This document shows positions 1 to 11,340 of a DNA stretch of 64,000 bases, in pieces; position 1 is the stretch's first letter, and every line of letters starts with the position of its first letter. The stretch lies in the NCBI GenBank assembly GCA_028023455.1, contig JAQFVV010006313.1, positions 2,691,645 through 2,755,644 of the forward strand, given 5' to 3'. The translations under genes and the position numbers were made by a program. The notes under the pieces were generated by a model, which saw nothing but the letters and a program-made list of their open reading frames with translations, was not told the origin of the DNA and did no database searches. The DNA comes from Epiperipatus broadwayi (taxonomy: Eukaryota > Onychophora > Udeonychophora > Euonychophora > Peripatidae).

Positions 1-361
1 AGGAATAAAGAAACTAGATCTGAATACAAACTCTGAGCGTTTATGAAACAATTTCTATTCAGCTTGCAAGCGTGAATTTTTTAGACACGTAATGTCTTCA
101 AACTCAGCATAGCAAACCAGATAGCTACATGGGTCTGATCTCAGTTCAGCATCACCACATAGTAGAAGCCTCTGCAATCTATATCATTGCAAGAAAGACC
201 TCAAAGGTACATTTATGATAAACAAAAATGCAAGTTAAAAAACTTGCTAACGCTTGTATTTATGTCCACAGATGGCGTCCTACCAAGACTGCCAATCAAG
301 CGTGTTTTGTTTACATAAACGTCAGAGTAGTTAGTATTCACTATCTCTAACTATAATTCCA

Positions 362-405
362 CTTTCAGATCATGATTTCAAGCTATTTGCTATCGTCAGT
401 GAAAG
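362..405 (-). ncRNA. Type I hammerhead ribozyme, family A copy 1, intact
   Basis: Read on the minus strand: stem I strand CTTTCA, core CTGACGA (position 7 is free), stem II region of 13 nt with AGC/GCT pairing, core GAA, stem III ATC-AT-GAT with the required A15.1-U16.1 pair, cleavage base C17, then TGAAAG, which is the exact complement of CTTTCA. Predicted cut is just 5' of TGAAAG. All invariant residues are present. The only flaw is a T-T mismatch at the base of stem II. Stem III is 3 bp, typical of short-stem-III metazoan hammerheads, which may need a dimer to cut well. Confidence 0.8.
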
Positions 406-760
406 ACAGGAATAAAGAAACTAGATCTGAATACAAACTCTGAGCGTTTATGAAACAATTTCTATTCAGCTTGCAAGCGTGAATTTTTAGACATGTAATG
501 TCTTCAAACTCAGCATAGCAAACCAGATAGCTACATGGGTCTGATCTCAGTTCAGCATCACCACATAGTAGAAGCCTCTGCAATCTATATCATTGCAAGA
601 AAGACCTCAAAGGTACATTTATGATAAACAAAAATGCAAGTTAAAAAACTTGCTAACGCTTGTATTTATGTCCACAGATGGCGTCCTACCAAGACTGCCA
701 ATCAAGCGTGTTTTGTTTACATAAACGTCAGAGTAGTTAGTATTCACTATCTCTAACTAA

Positions 761-804
761 CTTTCAGATCATGATTTCAAGCTATTTGCTATCGTCAGTG
801 AAAG
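761..804 (-). ncRNA. Type I hammerhead ribozyme, family A copy 2, intact
   Basis: Identical in all functional positions to the motif 399 bp to its left: CTTTCA / CTGACGA / stem II / GAA / ATC..GAT / C / TGAAAG on the minus strand. The two sites lie one repeat unit apart, so a minus-strand transcript through both would be cut into a ~399-nt monomer. Confidence 0.8.
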
Positions 805-1097
805 ACAGGAATAAAGAAACTAGATCTGAATACAAACTCTGAGCGTTTATGAAACAATTTCTATTCAGCTTGCAAGCGTGAATTTTTTAGACACGTAATG
901 TCTTCAAACTCAGCATAGCAAACCAGATAGCTACATGGGTCTGATCTCAGTTCAGCATCACCACATAGTAGAAGCCTCTGCAATCTATATCATTGCAAGA
1001 AAGACCTCAAAGGTACATTTATGATAAACAAAAATGCAAGTTAAAAAACTTGCTAACGCTCAGAGTTTGTATTCAGATCTAGTTTCTTTATTCCTGT

Positions 1098-1141
1098 CTT
1101 TCACTGACGATAGAAAATAGCTTGAAATCATGATCTGAAAG
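1098..1141 (+). ncRNA. Type I hammerhead ribozyme, family A copy 3, core intact
   Basis: CTTTCA (1098-1103), CTGACGA (1104-1110), stem II (1111-1123), GAA (1124-1126), ATC-AT-GAT (1127-1134), C17 at 1135, TGAAAG (1136-1141). Stem I is 6 bp and perfect. Stem II has one extra mismatch (TAGA instead of TAGC) that shortens it. Predicted cleavage 1135|1136. Confidence 0.75.
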
Positions 1142-1500
1142 TGGAATTATAGTTAGAGATAGTGAATACTAACTACTCTGACGTTTATGTAAACAAAACA
1201 CGCTTGACTGGCAGTCTTGGTAGGACGCCATCTGTGGACATAAATACAAGCGTTAGCAAGTTTTTTAACTTGCATTTTTGTTTATCATAAATGTACCTTT
1301 GAGGTCTTTCTTGCAATGATATAGATTGCAGAGGCTTTACTATGTGGTGATGCTGAACTGAGATCAGACCCATGTAGCTATCTGGTTTGCTATGCTGAGT
1401 TTGAGACATTCGTGTCTAAAAATTCACGCTTGCAAGCTGAATAGAAATTGTTTCATAAACGCTCAGAGTTTGTATTCAGATCTAGTTTCTTTATTCCTGT

Positions 1501-1544
1501 CTTTCACCGACGATAGCAAATAGCTTGAAATCATGATCTGAAAG
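1501..1544 (+). ncRNA. Hammerhead ribozyme, family A copy 4, core mutated
   Basis: Same layout as its neighbours but the core reads CCGACGA, so the invariant U4 is C. All three stems and GAA are retained. Substitution at U4 would be expected to abolish or strongly reduce cleavage. Confidence 0.75.
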
Positions 1545-1907
1545 TGGAATTATAGTTAGAGATAGTGAATACTAACTACTCTGACGTTTATGTAAACAAA
1601 ACACACTTGATTGGCAGTCTTGGTAGGACGCCATCTGTGGACATAAATACAAGCGTTAGCAAGTTTTTTAACTTGCATTTTTGTTTATCATAAATGTACC
1701 TTTGAGGTCTTTCTTGCAATGATATAGATTGCAGAGGCTTCTACTATGTGGTGATGCTGAACTGAGATCAGACCCATGTAGCTATCTGGTTTGCTATGCT
1801 GAGTTTGAAGACATTACGTGTCTAAAAAATTCACGCTTGCAAGCTGAATAGAAATTGTTTCATAAATGCTCAGAGTTTGTATTCAGATCTAGTTTCTTTA
1901 TTCCTGT

Positions 1908-1951
1908 CTTTCACTGACGATAGCAAATAGCTTGAAATCATGATCTGAAAG
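1908..1951 (+). ncRNA. Type I hammerhead ribozyme, family A copy 5, intact
   Basis: CTTTCA (1908-1913), CTGACGA (1914-1920), stem II, GAA, ATC-AT-GAT, C17 at 1945, TGAAAG (1946-1951). Every invariant residue is present and stem I is perfectly paired. With the motif at 1098 it brackets about 810 bp, two unit lengths. Confidence 0.8.
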
Positions 1952-2097
1952 TGGAATTATAGTTAGAGATAGTGAATACTAACTACTCTGACGTTTATGT
2001 AAACAAAACACGCTTGATTGGCAGTCTTGGTAGGACGCCATCTGTGGACATAAATACAAGCGTTAGCAAGTTTTTTAACTTGCATTTTTGTTTATCA

Positions 2098-2190
2098 TAT
2101 ATATATATATTGATACAAAGATTTTCACAGGTTGCATATATAAAAAACACGGATAAACCCGCAAAATATGTCATATATATATATATATAA
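2098..2190 (+). repeat. Family F repeat fragment between TA tracts
   Basis: A short segment with the phrases acaaagattttcacagg and acggataaacccgcaaaata, flanked by TA runs. The second phrase recurs at 15906-15930 in the family F palindrome, so this is a fragment of the same repeat. It abuts the right end of the family A array. Confidence 0.6.
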
Positions 2191-2388
2191 CTATAACATA
2201 ACCATTAAATTTCTGTATTTTTAAATCATATAATAATAATTCAAACAAATTTATTTAACTCAGTATTCAAATTTTAAACAATATATTATTTACTGGAAGT
2301 ACTTTCGATTGTATCACTGACAATCTTTATCACCCTAAAATACAAATGTACACAAAATAAACTTAAATTATCCATCATTCAATCCATT

Positions 2389-2583
2389 CAAATTTCTCAC
2401 AATTCTGTTGTTTTTATATTAGCTGATTGTCTATTCATTAAACCCTCTCTATTCCAAGATATCATCATTGCCTTCTTAATTTTTCATTTTTCTTTACACC
2501 TTTTATTTGAATAATTTTTACATCTCTATTGTCAAATTTGAAAACATATTTGCATGCTCTATTGTGATCAAAATTAATTGATG
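2389..2583 (-). pseudogene. PLE GIY-YIG endonuclease C-terminal relic (left arm)
   Basis: Minus-strand translation gives FDHNRACKYVFKFDNRDVKI followed by decayed residues, matching the right arm of the palindrome. The pattern H-x-x-F-x-F-(D/N)-x-x-V-K-I is the C-terminal signature of PLE GIY-YIG endonucleases. A frameshift after VKI and later stops make it dead. Confidence 0.6.
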
Positions 2584-2679
2584 GAGTATTCATATTTACT
2601 GAAGATACATTTTCTTTCTGTACACATTTATCCAATATCTTATGATCATTATATTGTTTTTGTAATGTACATTCTTCTG

Positions 2680-2779
<100 letters not shown>

Positions 2780-2901
2780 GTATGCAGTTGTGGAATAAAA
2801 TATATAGGGGAATCAAAATGTACAATACAAAAATGATATAATGTCATAAGATATTGTATAACTGTGTACAGAAAGAAAATTTATCTTCAGTAAGTATGAA
2901 T

Positions 2902-3102
2902 GCTCCATCAATTATTTTTGATCACAATAGAGCATGTAATTATGGTTTTAAATTTGACAATAGAGATGTAAAAATTATTCAAATTGAAAGGTGTAATGAA
3001 AAATGAAAAAATAAGGAGGCAATGATGATATCTAGGAATAGAGAGGGTTTAATGAATAGACAATCAGCTAATATAAAAACAACAGAATTGTGTAAAATTT
3101 GA
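2902..3102 (+). pseudogene. PLE GIY-YIG endonuclease C-terminal relic (right arm)
   Basis: Plus-strand frame from GCT at 2902 reads FDHNRACNYGFKFDNRDVKI, then QIERCNEK, a TGA stop, KNKEAMMISRNREGLMNRQS and a terminal stop at 3100. The order H..C..GF.FD...VKI..IER.....KEA..I......NRQ.ANIK is the catalytic-domain tail of PLE GIY-YIG nucleases, including the conserved E of KEA. Only the last ~65 codons survive and one internal stop is present. The same protein tail appears at 33.9-35.0 kb. Confidence 0.7.
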
Positions 3103-3254
3103 ATGGATTGAATGATGGGTAATATAAGTTTATTTTATGTACATTTGTATTAATGGTTGATAAAGATTGTCAGTGATACAATCAAAAGTACTTCCGGTAA
3201 AGAATATATTGTTTAAAATTTGAATACTGTATTAAATAAATTTGTTTGAATTAT

Positions 3255-3258
<4 letters not shown>

Positions 3259-3298
<40 letters not shown>

Positions 3299-3306
3299 AT
3301 ATATAT

Positions 3307-3341
<35 letters not shown>
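3259..3341. repeat. TA microsatellite, interrupted
   Basis: Two TA runs split by a short AT-rich spacer (aataatatatatacaaa). They bound the right side of the PLE palindrome. Confidence 0.9.
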
Positions 3342-3342
<1 letters not shown>

Positions 3343-4520
3343 AACCCTATTTAAATACATATGATTTATAGGTATATTGATTTGGTAATATTTTAAAAAA
3401 AGCTTTAAGAAAGAGTAAAATTCAAAACTCTTTTAAAGATGTAATTGTATTTTCTTTTTTAATTATTGTAATTTATTTTTTTAAAAGATACAATGAAAGT
3501 TATTTTCATGTTTAATATTATCTGTTTAATTAAAAATAAAAGTTAGAATTGGAAAGAATAAAACTACTTTAAGAATACTAATACTAATCCAAACAAACAA
3601 AAATAAAGTCCAAATGTAAAAGATTAGGATATTTTTTTTAAAAAGGAGACTTTGTAGCTGAAAATAAGAAATAATATACAAGATTGTTATCTTGTATTCT
3701 GATAATAGAACAAGAGATAAATATATGCACAGAAAACCAAAAACCCGCCAAGGGTATAAATGAAACCAAATAGTTTTGAGTGAGGACTTTTGTTGGCTTT
3801 GTCATGGGTGGATGGGTGAGAAGACAGGGCTAGATGTGTTTCCTGTTCTCTCAATGTGATAAATGCCTATCCTAGAATATTCATAAGTTGAACCAATGCA
3901 TCAAGCATGTATAGAAATTGGAACATGTGAATACTTTCTTTTGCCAATAAAAATGTCATTCCAAAACTTTCAAAACATACTTTGCAACTGACCAGGAATG
4001 TAAGGGTATGTCAACAGAGTGAAACTAGTTAACTTCAACAAGCTCTTCCACCCAAGAAATAAATGTGTATTATAAAACTTACCAGTAAGATCATTCATAT
4101 CCAATTTGTGACTAAAAATGTTAGCCAGCTAATGTTAACTATAAGCTTATAAAACTAATAGAGACATTTGCTATTCTGCTCCCTGATGAACTGTTTTAAT
4201 TATTCAAATGTGAACTATTTGGAATTTATTAATCATTTAATGTTAATATCTGGATTAGCATGTATGAGTTTTTCAATTCTATTTAACAATTTATCTTTTA
4301 AATATTTTAATTTGTTAGAATAAAATATTTTTAATATCAACTTTTCATTGTGCATTATTAATGTTAGTTATTAAATTTATTAATGTTAGTTAATTATGTA
4401 AGAAATGTGTAAATTACTTTTGCTAATATGTTTATTTATTTATTAAGCCCCAGGAAAAATATTCTCTGAAAATAAATTAAGTTACGGGAAATCATAATCC
4501 CGAACTTTTTAGTTATTTGC
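3342..4520. other. AT-rich intergenic stretch
   Basis: No ORF, RNA or element was recognised. The part from about 3720 to 4130 is slightly less AT-rich than its surroundings but shows no coding bias. Confidence 0.5.
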
Positions 4521-4521
4521 T

Positions 4522-4740
4522 TTGAAATTATGGTATATGAGAAAGTGGTGTGATGTGATGCACTGTGACTTCTCTTTATATGGAATCAGAAATCTCTCAG
4601 CAACTATATCCAAAAAACCTGTTAACCACTTTACCTTCCTTTTCCATTCCCCACCCTATGTTTCCCCATATTCTGCTCCTTCCCATTTCCACAACAAAAT
4701 CTTTGTCAAATGCATGGTCTTCATATCTAAACCCCCCTTA
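4522..4740. repeat. Dispersed repeat R1, copy 1
   Basis: This ~200-bp segment recurs at 6535-6705. Both share tgatgtgatgcactgtgact, aatctctcagcaact, and cttttccattccccacccc-like strings in the same order. The second copy lies just upstream (in element sense) of a minus-strand LINE C-terminus, so R1 may be part of that LINE. The open frames across it are not convincing. Confidence 0.6.
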
Positions 4741-4889
4741 TCTGTTACAAAACACAGCATAAAAACCATAACACTTTTTTGTATACACCCCGGTCTCATT
4801 TTATGTGGATTTTTTAATACAATTTTGAAGTTATGTGATTCATGTTTCTTCCTAATATTATTGTATGTGGTTTTCTTTTATGCAATTAA

Positions 4890-5010
4890 AATTATTAGAT
4901 CAGAAGTGGAGCACTGATAATGTGCTATTACTTTAAATATTAATTTTGCAAACTCATACGTCATATTTAAAGTAATAGCACATTATCGGAGTTCGACTTC
5001 CATCTAATAA
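4890..5010. repeat. Foldback palindrome, MITE-like
   Basis: Perfect 25-bp arms at 4916-4940 and 4963-4987 with a 22-nt spacer, extended outward by imperfect arms (attattagat near 4891 against atctaataat near 5002). It is unrelated to the hammerhead families by eye. It may be a small MITE or another inverted dimer. Confidence 0.65.
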
Positions 5011-6060
5011 TTTCAATATTTTCTGCTTTTTATAATAGTACTCTAATAGATTTTATGCAATAAAGAAGTTTGTAATTCACTTAAAATCAGGATTTTTCCA
5101 TCTTATATACACACATTAAATTTTACAAGATTATAATGTAAATCTGTTCAAACGTTATAGATGCCTGTACTATGCATGTTGTTGTTTTTTGCACTTTAAA
5201 TCATATTCAGTTTTTGCTTTTTTAAAAAAGAGTACATAATAAATTAATCATTTAGTGTTCACAAGTTTATTTTTAAAAGGTGAGTAACAGTGGTGGACAC
5301 AATTAAATTTGACAATTAAAAATTAAAATCTGATTTTTAATTATAATTAACATTTAAAAATTACGTAACATAGATCTGAAATTAATGTGATATGAAACAT
5401 TGAAGTTTGATCTTTAAATGAAATTGAAAATTAAAAAATTAAAGACAAAAATAAGAATTTTATTTTAAATTATTTGTTTTGATTAAATTTTGCCCAACAC
5501 TGGTGAGTAGATGTCTTTTTATTATCATAAGTCTAAGTTCTTATTTTTGTTTTAAACTTTTAGTTTACCATAATGGAGAGAAAAAAACATCCAAGAAAAT
5601 GAATTTTTTTAGAAACAAAAATTTCAATTTTAGATCACTTAGTGAAATGGGAAGGATCAACAGCAATTGGAAAACATTTTAGTTTGGCTGAGTGTAGTAT
5701 AAGAGCAATTAAAAATAATGAAGTTGGAACTGGTATTTCCTCTTGTGACAAATCTGATGTCTTACCAATCCACAAATGAACTTGCCTATTGTCAAATAGC
5801 AATAATGATTAAAATACTGTACATGTGTAAAAAAATGTAAAATACTGTGTAAATTATGCATAAAAATATATTGTTTTGAATAAAATTAAATACTGTAGTT
5901 AATAAAAAAAAAAAAAAGTAAAAAAGCATGTCTTGTATCAATTTTTTTCAAATTAAAATTTTTTTATTAATCATATTTTATTTTCTTATTTTTTTAATGT
6001 GAATTTTAAAATAATTTTACATTGTTGCTTTTTTTTTATGCAATTTTTGAAAATTACAGT
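5011..6060. other. AT-rich intergenic stretch
   Basis: Nothing recognisable. Contains A/T homopolymer runs, for example the A-run near 5906. The short open frames show no family signature. Confidence 0.5.
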
Positions 6061-6076
6061 TCATATCCCCCATTTT

Positions 6077-6440
6077 TCAAGGTAAGTTAAGTCTATTTTT
6101 GTACGATTTCTTTTGTGCGCATTTTCTGAGGAACTTATCTACCGCATAAAATGAGACCCCAGTGTAATCACTTTGTTTATATTTAGTCTTCCATAGCTTC
6201 ATTAATTGTACTCTTTCTGCTTTCAAGCATTTACATCGAATCAACATATGTCTAATATTTTCTATGCCTTCCTTACACAACATACAGACTAAACCACCCA
6301 TATTTTTCCATTTGCATGTATATTCTCTTGTTGCTAAAGATCCCATTCGAGTCTTAAACAGTAAACTACTTTCCTTACTATTATCATACATTAACTCACA
6401 TTCAATGTTCCATTTACTTCTATATATATTTAAACTATTT
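6077..6440 (-). pseudogene. LINE ORF2 C-terminal tail, relic
   Basis: The minus-strand frame runs from about 6440 to a stop near 6077 without interruption. It reads YDNSKESSLLFKTRMGSLAT, then a Cys-rich cluster with CMLCKEGIENIRHMLIRC. The order YDNS..S.LLFK.R...L, then C-x2-C-x10-H-x4-C, is the C-terminal zinc-knuckle of many arthropod non-LTR retrotransposons, following the reverse transcriptase. The RT domain is not recognisable upstream. Truncated relic; the LINE clade is unassigned. Confidence 0.65.
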
Positions 6441-6534
6441 TTACTCCCAATCTCTCCAACTCCCTATTCTTTATTAATGCATCTATTCTTCTGTCTCATT
6501 CCTTAAACACTATAACACTCAACAATCCTCCTAT

Positions 6535-6705
6535 GTTGATGTGATGTGATGCACTGTGACTTCTTTTTTTACAAAGTCAGGAATCTCTCAGCAACTATGC
6601 CAGAGAAAACCTGTTAGCCACTTTAAACCCTTTTCCATTCCCCACCCCAAATTTTCCCATATTATTTTCTACCCTGCTCCATCCCATTTCCACAACATAG
6701 AGTCT
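6535..6705. repeat. Dispersed repeat R1, copy 2
   Basis: Second copy of the segment at 4522-4740, about 2 kb away in the same orientation. It lies upstream (minus sense) of the LINE tail at 6077-6440. Confidence 0.6.
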
Positions 6706-6789
6706 ACAGACTATAACACCCTCTTTTATAAATTAAAACTGACTTCATCGACAATTTCAATTGTAATACTAAGCAATATTAGATTGGGT

Positions 6790-7860
6790 TAATCAGGAAA
6801 TAAAGCTAAGTTTTTAGAAATATGAACAAAATATTTTTCTTTTTCATAGCTTGATTAACTCACGCATTCTACTGCCCTTCTACTGCGTAATACAAGACCT
6901 ATCAGGACATGAAAAAAATTACAATATACATATATATAATTTAGTGATGGTGGTTGCAGTATGATAAATATTCTTCAAAAATATAAGAATATTCTAGATC
7001 TATATATTGATGATTCAATGATTTAATAGAAAGTCTGTAGAACGGTTTAAAAAATCAAATGACTTTTTATAATCTATAAATCCAAAACCCATGTTCATTG
7101 ATCTTTTGTGAAATTTCTCTCAATACTTGAATGAAATTCACAGTGCTAAAACCACTTTTAAATTCTGCTTATTTTTTGCTTGATTAAAACACAAAATAAG
7201 CTGTAGACTATTATAATTATCTTTCATAAAAAATTTGCATAAAACTAATAAAAGACAGATAGGTTTATAATTTCTAATATTTTCTGTATTTCCTTTGCAT
7301 TCTTTCAATCATCTGGTAAATCTTTAACATTTAGACATTTGGTCTATAATTTTTCCAATAATTTTTATATTTCTTTAGCAGTTTTTTTAAGATTTTGATT
7401 ATTATTATTATTATCGGAGATTTTTTCTTTATCATAGATTTAATTGCATATCTCACTTCTATATTTAAAATACTAGGGAATTCAGAATATGTAGTATTTG
7501 TAGGAAATACTTTATCATGTTGGTTGTTGCTATATAAATCTTATAGAACTCTTCCACACATTTTATTCTCCTTTCAAAAAAACTCAACTGACATTTCATT
7601 TAAGATTTATCAGGCAACTGAGAAGAAAGACGATGGTGTTTTTAGGTGTTAAACTTGGTGATAAAAAGCCAATAAATTCACCACATTGGGTGATGCATAT
7701 TGGTGAGCTGTCCATCCATGTTTTTACACTACGTAAATAATAATATAGTGTTTATGCATGCAAAACACGATACTGCAAATTTGCAAATAAGTATTTGTTA
7801 ATATCAATACTGAGAAACAAAATTTATTTTATTATTTATTACTTTATTTTTTAGATGTAA
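6790..7860. other. AT-rich intergenic stretch
   Basis: No gene or element seen. The 85-codon open frame near 7395 begins in a simple ATT run and lacks any family signature. Confidence 0.5.
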
Positions 7861-7990
7861 TTATAGGGGATTTGAATACAGTTTTTCAAACTATCTTTAG
7901 CTATCTGCTCTATCTAGTACAACCTATACACAAAACCACACACATGTAAAAAGATAAATGATCTCCAATATATATAATTCATGATTTTAT
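7861..7990. repeat. Family E repeat fragment
   Basis: Shares tttgaatacagtttttcaaa, acacacatgtaaaaagata and aatgatctccaatatata with the ends of the family E elements at 41.4 and 26.2 kb. The ribozyme part is missing. Confidence 0.6.
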
Positions 7991-8530
7991 TATTAAAGAA
8001 ATAAAGTTTGAATCCATTCTGTTAACGTTATTTCTTTTTTAAAAAATCTTGAATCAAAACTGATATCTTTTTTTTTTTTTGTAAAAAAAAAAGTAAATAA
8101 ATTGTCCTTATGTTTAAAAAGTTATTTAACTGTATTTCAAAATATATTAAAAATTAAAATATTAGAAATTAATCTTAAATTAAACTCTTTGTTCATAGTG
8201 CAACCTTTGAACATTTAATATTTTAAAAATCACAATAAAACAGAAACAATTAATTTATTAATCCCCTCATATTTCAATGAACCCTGATTTTTTTTTTTTT
8301 AAATTCAAACTCCGCTGAAAATTTAAATAAACAGTACATTCACTTTTTACAGTTTTAGTCTCGCATATAACAGTACTTTGTGGTGTATAATTTATTTCAT
8401 TTTATTTTTACAAACTATATATAATAAATAGGGTATATGAGTATAGACCTTCACACGACCCACCACTCTCCACACTCTCTCATAACACTGACACACCTGA
8501 ACACACATATGTCGAAAAAAATAAATAATC

Positions 8531-8574
8531 ACCAATATTCGTATTTGATGCTAACCCAGCGATCACCAGTTGGT
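8531..8574 (-). ncRNA. Hammerhead motif, family E copy 1 left arm, degenerate
   Basis: Minus strand: ACCAA, CTGGTGA (A6 changed to G), CGCT/AGCA-type stem II, CAA in place of GAA (G12 to C), then TTGGT closing stem I. Two invariant residues are lost, so it should be inactive. Confidence 0.6.
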
Positions 8575-8840
8575 CCAGATTATCATCTCTACACATATAT
8601 GCAATAAGTGCTCAGATATTTTTAAGATAGCCAATCTTGATACTTTAATGGACAGGCTTCAATCCACCCCACACTCCAACTCTTCAACCGTCCATCCAAT
8701 AGAAAATATGATGATGGAATGGATGGTTGAAGAGTTGGAGTGTGGAGTGGATTGAAGCATGCCCATTAAAGTATGAAGATTGGCTATCTTGATATATATC
8801 TGAGCACTTATTGCATATAGGTGTAGAGGTGATAATCTGG

Positions 8841-8885
8841 ACCATCTGATGATTGCTGGTTTAGCATGAATTACGTATATTAGTG
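8841..8885 (+). ncRNA. Hammerhead motif, family E copy 1 right arm, damaged
   Basis: CTGATGA (8846-8852), stem II TGCT/AGCA with loop GGTTT, GAA (8868-8870). The core is intact but position 15.1 is T, which breaks the required A15.1-U16.1 pair, and stem I (ACCAT / TTAGT) is weak. Probably inactive. Confidence 0.6.
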
Positions 8886-8990
8886 ATTATTTATCTTTTC
8901 GACATATATGTGTTCAGGTGTATAAGTATTATAAGGTAGACTGGAGAGTGATGGGTCGTGTTAAAATATGTGTTCTTATACCCTATTCAT

Positions 8991-10444
8991 TACTATATTG
9001 ACACAGGTATATAATAAGCCTGTATTTCAATTATTATAAACTTTATTGAAAAACAGAAACGGGTAATATTGTATCTGATTTTTTGGAATTGTTGGAACCT
9101 ATTTAATTTATTGAAAACATAAAATAAAATAAAAGTTAATAAACTGAACTTAAAAAAAGTAAAATCAATATTGTTACATGCAAATTGATTAAAGAAATGT
9201 AAATATAAATACAAATGTGAATGAACGAACTGATTACTCAAAAATTCTCTAAACTACTGTATATAAAAGTTTCCTGATTGGAACTATTGTTTTACTATTA
9301 TCATTATTCTAAATTATGAAAGGTACAACATCTTTAAGTATTGTCCACTACTGTGTAACACATTACTTTATTAAATTATTAGACAATTTTTTAAGAAGTG
9401 TTTACAATTAAAAGAAACATTGAAATATTTTAATAATCAGCACTTTAAACTTTCTAAAAGTAAAGTTAAAATCAGATGTGCAAAGTATTAGAAATTATTT
9501 TTATATCTATATCCACGCACACTATTGTTGATTAATAATTTTTTGATTTAAATGTGACAAATTACATCCTATAAATAATTTTTCAATAATTGCAAAAAAA
9601 GAGATAAATTTAAATACTTTTATAATAATGGTTATCATTTTTATCTGAGTAAATCTGAATATAAATGATGTCCTAAAGCATACATTGTGTTGATGAGAGA
9701 TATATTTTAAGAAAATAATATATGATCAAAATAATATTTAGTTAAATTGTAAAAAATCTTTTACATTACCATCTGGTAATCTACTATTACATAATTAAAA
9801 TAAATTCAAACTCAGATTTAGTTAAACAGAAAATTAAACAACATCCATTAATTGATTACAAATAAGTTTTTAATGTAATTGTTGATATATAGTGTTTGAA
9901 AATAATTATAAATTTACAAATATTTATTAATAATTTTTTTAATATCCTAATAAATAATATTGCAATATTCTGCAATTAATGTTTATAAATTTTATAGAAT
10001 TGATTCTCTTAATAATATTTATGATACAATAAAGAAAGCAGTGCCTTGATGATTTCTAAAACATTAAGGTTTTTTATGAATTTATCAAGCTTTCATAATA
10101 ATTGTTAATAATTATCACTTAATTACACTATGATCAACTAGTCATTCAGCACAATAACTTCTAGTGTTAAGAATTTCAAACTTTCCATTAATAATTAATT
10201 GTGTTATATTTATCAATAAATTTATTGTTTTTTTGCTGTTTTTGTAGCCATCAAATCATCTTATCAGCATATTACACATTTCTAAGAATAAAAAATACAG
10301 GTGGCTAGTCTTACCATTTTTTGATGTCATTTCAATAGACATGCATTACATTTTCTGTTCTATTGTAATCTAAGTTTATTTAGCCTACTATGCCTTTTTT
10401 TATTCATTATAGGTAGTAAATATAGTTAATTTTATAGTAGAAAA
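8991..10444. other. AT-rich intergenic stretch
   Basis: No gene, RNA or repeat recognised. The open frame near 9000-9240 is AT-biased noise. Confidence 0.5.
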
Positions 10445-10590
10445 CTCTCTGTACAGTAGGACCACTCATGTAAGCTTTAGTAATCAATGGATGCAAGAAT
10501 GTGTATGCATAAAATACATACCTAGTGTATCCATTAATTACTAAGGTGTTTGCAATGGTGACACTACTCTATAAATAGTTTGCTTCTATA
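10445..10590. repeat. Family C repeat fragment
   Basis: Contains ctctgtacagtaggaccact, taatcaatggatgcaagaat and a partial reverse complement (tacctagtgtatccattaattac), matching the ends of the family C elements at 14.05 and 50.7 kb. It is an inverted dimer whose ribozyme-bearing middle has been lost. Confidence 0.6.
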
Positions 10591-11340
10591 TTAAAAGTTG
10601 GTGTAAACATGATAAATGGTGATTCTGGATGTTATAATTATTTTTGTTGTTGGACATTCATTCATTTTATTTGTTTTATTTATCTTTTTTAGCCATCTTT
10701 ATTATTTCTTATCAGAATTCTTATTATGATATATCCAAACTTTCTAGAATGTAACCATTCAATGAGTTGGTACCATATTATTATCAGATGAACTATTTTC
10801 AGTAGTTTAAATTTAGTTTTACATAAAATTTATGACAATATAATTTTTTCTAAATAGTTTCCTTAAAATGTCAAATATATATTCATTTTCAACATGGCTA
10901 TTACTTTAAAAAATATCTTTAATAATATCTATGGTAGGCAATTTACTTGTTTTAAGTCAAAAATATGACTTAAAATTATAAATTAGCAACCTAATTGATC
11001 TTCCTAATTTACAATTAATTCTATATTTTGTTTTAATTTAATATCATGGTTTGGATAACATTAGAAAATATAGATGAGAAAATTATTTAAATAATTCAAT
11101 AATTCAATCCAATCAAAATTACTGATAAACTAGCCGGTTTTGTTAGCACATTTGCAAAAGCTAATAAGTGTAAAAAAATTATATTGCTTACCAGATAGTC
11201 TTCAAGGCTGATTTTATTTTTTTTAAATTAGAACATTTGTTCTCACATGTAGACAAATGTAAATGCACTCATTAGCATTTTGTATTTACTATTTTCAATG
11301 ATATTAGAAATAGATTAATTTGACTAAAATTGTATTCTTT
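10591..11340. other. AT-rich intergenic stretch
   Basis: Nothing recognisable was seen. Confidence 0.5.

Larger units (their letters stand above)
1..1060 (-). repeat. Family A hammerhead repeat array, minus-oriented units
   Basis: Two full units and one partial unit of a ~400-bp tandem repeat. The phrase aggaataaag recurs at 1, 408 and 807, giving periods of about 407 and 399 bp. The copies are nearly identical, differing by scattered substitutions and small indels. Each complete unit carries one hammerhead motif on the minus strand. The third unit breaks off at 1060, where the array flips to the plus strand. The break lies in a 6-nt shared string (aacgct, 1055-1060) present on both sides of the switch, suggesting microhomology-mediated rearrangement. 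No unit has a meaningful ORF. The organisation resembles metazoan retrozymes or PLE pseudo-LTR arrays; which of these it is remains inference. Confidence 0.85.
1061..2097 (+). repeat. Family A hammerhead repeat array, plus-oriented units
   Basis: About two and a half units of the same repeat in the opposite orientation, ending where a TA tract begins near 2096. Hammerheads sit at 1098, 1501 and 1908, spacings 403 and 407 bp. Together with the left half it forms a head-to-head array of about 2.1 kb. The phrase gagtttgaagacat recurs here and in families B and D, so these are one superfamily at different stages of decay. Confidence 0.85.
8425..8990. repeat. Family E inverted hammerhead element, copy 1
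   Basis: An inverted repeat of about 560 bp with its centre near 8705. The left arm contains tccaactcttcaaccgtcca and the right arm its reverse complement (tggatggttgaagagttgga). Each arm carries a hammerhead-like motif (8531-8574 minus, 8841-8885 plus). Ends carry gggtatatgagtatag / ttataccctattcat, giving a closed foldback. No coding potential. Confidence 0.8.

Noticed and set aside
383-583. Open frames within the family A array
   Set aside because: They cross the ribozyme and repeat junctions, differ between units, and have no conserved protein; the unit is non-coding.
1-2097. CRISPR array
   Set aside because: Repeat units are ~400 bp with no short spacer pattern, and the DNA is eukaryotic.
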